64,000 bases of DNA from Mycolicibacterium phlei (GTDB lineage: Bacteria > Actinomycetota > Actinomycetes > Mycobacteriales > Mycobacteriaceae), in contig NZ_CP014475.1 in NCBI RefSeq assembly GCF_001583415.1, forward strand, positions 1,736,001 through 1,800,000, read 5' to 3'. The first letter of the stretch is position 1, and each line of letters begins with the position of its first letter. A program made the translations under genes and the position numbers. The notes under the pieces were generated by a model. That model was not told where the DNA came from. It did no database searches and worked only from the letters and a program-made list of their open reading frames with translations. This document shows positions 63,171 to 64,000 of the stretch, in pieces.

Positions 63171-63232
63171 CGCGAGCGTGCGCAAACTGCGGTAAATCCG
63201 CGGCGTGTCGTCGACAGACACGCACTCTCGCG
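63171..63232. repeat. Dispersed palindromic repeat, copy 3 (inverted)
   Basis: Outer arms CGCGAGCGTGCG (63171-63182) and CGCACTCTCGCG (63221-63232) pair at 11 of 12 positions. The minus strand contains GACACGCCGCG as in copy 1. It sits between two convergent genes and may end both transcripts. Confidence 0.7.
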
Positions 63233-63251
63233 CAAGAAAGGGGGGCGAGAC

Positions 63252-64000
63252 TCAGATCTGGCTCTTGTTGCGCTGGGTGACGGCGGTGAACCGGTCGCCG
63301 AGACCCTCGAAATCGCGCTCCTGGGCGAACGCGATCCGCTTCTCGGCGGCCAGCGCGGGGTCGAGCACCGGGGCGGTGCCCGTCGTGTAGATCTCCTTGA
63401 GCCCGCGCATGACGGGCCCCGGCACCTCGGCGATCTGCGTGGCCAGCTCCACCGCCCGCGGTAGCAGGCGCTCATGCGCGACGACCTCGGTCACCAGGCC
63501 GATCCGCTCGGCGCGGGCGGCGTCGACCACCTCGCCGGTCATCGACAGCCTGCGTGCCATCGCATGGCCCACCACCAGCGGCAGTCGCGCGGTCATCCCG
63601 CCGCCGGGCAGGATGCCGACGCGGGCGTGGGTGTCGGCGAACACCGCCCGCTCCGAGGCGATCAGGAAATCGCAGCCCAGCGCCATCTCCAGCCCGCCGG
63701 TGAACGTCGCGCCGTTGATCGCGCCGATGATCGGGGTGCCCATCTCACCCGGCGCGGCGATGCAGTCGTGGGTCTGGAACTCCTCGAAGTACGCCGTGCC
63801 GTTGGCCTGGGCTTCTTTGAGGTCGACTCCCGCGCAGAACGCCGGGTCGGCGCCGGTCAGTACGACGGCGCGCACCGACTCGTCGGCGTCGGCCTCGGTG
63901 AGCGCGGTGTAGGACTCGCGAATCAGGGCGCGGCTCAACGCGTTCCGCGACTCAGGGCGGTTCAGTGTCAGCACCCGCACGGGGCCGACGTCGGCGACGA
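63252..64000 (-). CDS. Enoyl-CoA hydratase/isomerase, 5' end outside the window
   Basis: A crotonase-family protein; 249 codons are visible and the frame stays open to the window edge. VRVLTLNRPESRNALSRAL begins the fold, VVLTGADPAFCAGVDLKEA and NGATFTGGLEMALGCDFLI form the oxyanion site, and ADTHARVGILPGGGMT follows. It should hydrate or isomerise an enoyl-CoA in fatty acid or sterol breakdown. The true start is upstream of GTG 63980, as family members have about 10 more residues. Confidence 0.88.
   Translation of the reverse strand, partial: VADVGPVRVLTLNRPESRNALSRALIRESYTALTEADADESVRAVVLTGADPAFCAGVDLKEAQANGTAYFEEFQTHDCIAAPGEMGTPIIGAINGATFTGGLEMALGCDFLIASERAVFADTHARVGILPGGGMTARLPLVVGHAMARRLSMTGEVVDAARAERIGLVTEVVAHERLLPRAVELATQIAEVPGPVMRGLKEIYTTGTAPVLDPALAAEKRIAFAQERDFEGLGDRFTAVTQRNKSQI

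Overview
The window is chromosomal DNA of a high-GC actinobacterium, very probably a non-tuberculous Mycobacterium (Mycolicibacterium type). Codon use is strongly GC3-biased, GTG starts and leaderless starts are common, and the gene order matches the M. tuberculosis Rv3224-Rv3193c block nearly gene for gene: sigH-rshA, pdtaS, whiB1, entC, the ParA-like gene, rhlE, moeZ, the alkyltransferase-like gene with lipV, adnAB, nudC, mrx1, uvrD2, whiB7 and the UPF0182 gene. The far end (54.2-63.2 kb) resembles Rv3171c-Rv3167c. Names rest on remembered family and M. tuberculosis sequences; no search was run.

Layout. 0-4 kb: redox and stress signalling (SigH/RshA, the PdtaS histidine kinase, WhiB1). 4-8.7 kb: diacylglycerol kinase-like lipid enzyme, a gpm2-entC-GNAT operon, ParA-like ATPase. 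8.7-17.9 kb: beta-propeller membrane protein, RhlE helicase, ferritin-like protein, MmpS-like protein, TetR, DUF3152 putative protease, MoeZ sulfur-carrier activator. 18-30.4 kb: DNA-repair block (alkyltransferase-like protein, AdnAB, UvrD2) with a K+ channel, NudC and mycoredoxin. 30.4-39.1 kb: WhiB7 with an attenuator leader, then ABC1-like kinase, orphan RRE/E1-like protein, zinc protease-like protein, Lon/PDZ protease and UPF0182. 39.1-53.4 kb: accessory region with no M. tuberculosis counterpart in this order: BTAD/AAA regulator and berberine-type flavoprotein, initiator tRNA, hemerythrin and a manganese-catalase remnant, TetR with a Tat lipoprotein esterase, a five-gene MspA-like/VTC/DUF4956/CotH operon, and a lone mbtM-like gene. 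53.4-64 kb: xenobiotic and lipid-type metabolism (alpha/beta hydrolases, quinone oxidoreductase, amine oxidase, F420-type oxidoreductase, Baeyer-Villiger monooxygenase, Rv3169-Rv3168-Rv3167c set, enoyl-CoA hydratase).

Shared themes. SigH-type promoters (GGGAAx-N17-yGTTG or one mismatch) sit before sigH itself, moeZ and mrx1, tying sulfur activation and mycothiol redox to the SigH/RshA switch. The whiB7 leader shows WhiB7 promoter hallmarks plus mutually exclusive terminator and antiterminator folds controlled by an upstream ORF. Repeats are concentrated at gene ends: two 26-bp triplications overlapping stop codons, a palindrome family at two convergent junctions, and a second palindromic family in three intergenic gaps.
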